Positions 62,438 through 64,000 of a DNA stretch of 64,000 bases are shown one piece after another. The translations under genes and the position numbers were made by a program. This stretch comes from Coturnix japonica (Eukaryota > Chordata > Aves > Galliformes > Phasianidae): assembly GCF_001577835.2 (NCBI RefSeq), contig NC_029536.1, forward strand, positions 4,588,001-4,652,000, read 5' to 3'. The notes under the pieces are model-generated. The model did not search any database. It was given only the letters and a program-made list of their open reading frames with translations, and was not told the origin of the DNA. The first letter of the stretch is position 1. Each line of letters starts with the position of its first letter.

Positions 62438-64000
62438 ACTTGGTGGTGGAAGGACTGTTCTGCAGTGAGACCAGCACAAGCGTGAAAACCCTGACCGGGC
62501 TGTGAATCAGCAGTCTTGGCTTGTAGCCTGTTCATGTGACTCGCGCTGCTTTGAGGCAACACATTTCTTGCAGGTCATATCCATAGTAACATGACCTTTG
62601 CACAGGATTTAATGACCGGACTATGGACCCTTGGCAAGAAAAAAACAAAAAGTGTGAAATGTTTATGTGATGTTACATTCTTTAGGGTTCAAATTGTTAA
62701 ATCTGCTCATAGTTTTTAAGATGTAATTTTTTTTGTTTCTAAAGAGCGTGGGCTGTCTCAGCGGCCTTCATCCGCTCTCCTCAGTGGAACTGCAATTGCA
62801 AACTGACCCTGGTTACATTTCAGCTTTTTGAATGGGAAACTTAAAGAAATGAAGAGCTACAAGTCGTGGGCATTGAATGGAGGCTTCCTTCCCTTCCTTC
62901 ACTTTATATCTGTCGATGAAGCCGTTCTCAAGTCGCATCAGGGAAGGAGCAAACTGCTGTTTTCTTTGTGTAAGGCTCCCCAGGCCTTTCCTCTGCAAGG
63001 ACTGCTCTGTGCCCATGGGTCTTACTGCACCCATTGGGGCTGGGCAGCAATGCTCAGTCAGAAGAGCGCACAGTTTGAGTCGTGGAAGATTCATTGAGCT
63101 CATGTATGGAATGTAATTGTCTTTCTGAATATTTTTTTGTTCATTTATGATGAAATATATATATATTTTTAGCATCGATTCCAGATTGCCACGCATGTAA
63201 GACAGCATCACGTTGGGGGTGAACTAAACCTAGAGCCTGCTTGTACAAAAAACCACATCCATACAGAGTAAAATGCGTTGTATCAACCTGCACAATGAAA
63301 TAAGTGGAATAATTCTCTGAGAATGGAAGAGACGGAGCCGTAGTGCTCATGAAATGTGGAGTTTGGGAGCACAGTTAGCACAGGGCTGATTGAATGCATG
63401 TTGAATTGAACTGGGAATATACCCATTGTTTGTTAGAGATGTTGAATCAAGCACTAGTCAGCCAGAAGTGATAAATAACTGCTTGCACTGAAATGCCAGA
63501 AGCAGCTAGATGTTATTTATTTTTATAATGATAGACTCTCTTTGACAGCATAGTAAGAGCAACACTGCATTCCAGGGCCAGATGCAGCCTGCAACTAAGC
63601 CTAGGCACAGCAATGTAGTTGAAACATATTGAAACACTGCTACTAAAAGAGGAATTAATATCACTGCAATTCAGGAGAGTCACAAGCCAGCCCGGAGGAT
63701 GCCTGAATGAAGTGCCTCAAGGACAGCCATGTGGTTGAAGTAAAGGAGTGAGGCCAGGGCTCCTGGCTTGAGTTTTGACCTTATTTCATGGATGCTCTTG
63801 GGCCAATCTGCATAATCCCAGGGTACACCCTGACCTGCAAAGCAGACAGCGTTTCCCTGCTTTATTGTCTGTCAAATGCTCAGCAGATTCAAATGGGAAA
63901 TGCTATAGAAAGGAGAAGTGATATTTGTCTATAAACCAAAAGGGTGGAAAGTAGGGGGGGGAAAAACAACAAGCTGAAATCTATCAATTTGCAATCTGTG
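62438..64000 (+). other. DHRS3: DHRS3 3' UTR and downstream flank
   Basis: After the stop codon the sequence has no CR1 and no further exon. I saw no canonical AATAAA up to the right edge (an AGTAAA variant lies near 63,268), so the cleavage site is not placed. A small hairpin (AGGTCAT at 62572-62578 against ATGACCT at 62591-62597) sits early in the 3' UTR. Confidence 0.55.

Noticed and set aside
1-64000. CRISPR arrays, operons, tRNA or rRNA genes
   Set aside because: The window is vertebrate nuclear DNA. I saw no direct-repeat/spacer array and no cloverleaf or rRNA-like sequence.

Overview
The window looks like bird nuclear DNA, most likely a galliform (chicken or a close relative). The reasons are the many CR1 LINE 3' ends (both orientations, with the typical ATTCTATGATTCTATG tails), a Galluhop-type mariner relic, compact vertebrate introns, and the gene order: DHRS3 beside a divergently transcribed AADACL4-type cluster, the same neighbourhood as human 1p36. 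All genes are split by GT-AG introns. Exon borders below were placed by hand from splice sites and reading phase.

Layout. (1) 1-32,902, minus strand: a tandem array of arylacetamide-deacetylase-like 4 (AADACL4-like) genes. One is cut by the left edge (only part of exon 1, 1-118). Three are complete: 3,518-8,893 (412 aa), 13,465-19,097 (404 aa) and 26,128-32,902 (406 aa). Each complete gene has four coding exons with the same phase pattern (0, 1, 2), with exon 2 always 217 bp and exon 3 always 64 bp, an N-terminal membrane anchor, and an intact Ser-Asp-His triad. (2) 32,903-40,100: intergenic DNA with the promoter region of the third esterase gene, a CTAG-rich degenerate repeat and many CR1 pieces. 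(3) About 40,115-40,620: a CpG-rich promoter with a TATA box. (4) 41,242-62,437, plus strand: DHRS3, six coding exons giving 302 aa, the same length as human DHRS3, with a 17.8 kb first intron. (5) 62,438-64,000: DHRS3 3' UTR and flank.

Function. DHRS3 is the ER/lipid-droplet short-chain dehydrogenase that turns all-trans-retinal back into retinol and so limits retinoic acid synthesis. The AADACL4-like proteins are predicted ER-anchored, lumen-facing serine esterases or lipases of the hormone-sensitive-lipase family. A shared role in lipid or retinyl-ester handling is suggested only by adjacency and is not shown by the sequence.

I found no evidence of an entirely new biological system. The best second-look items are a 224 bp nested palindrome in an esterase intron, two overlapping inverted repeats and an octamer-TATA promoter upstream of the esterase gene nearest DHRS3, a roughly 10-bp-phased CTAG repeat, candidate enhancer blocks in DHRS3 intron 1, and a 13 bp duplication around the single N that looks like an assembly join error.
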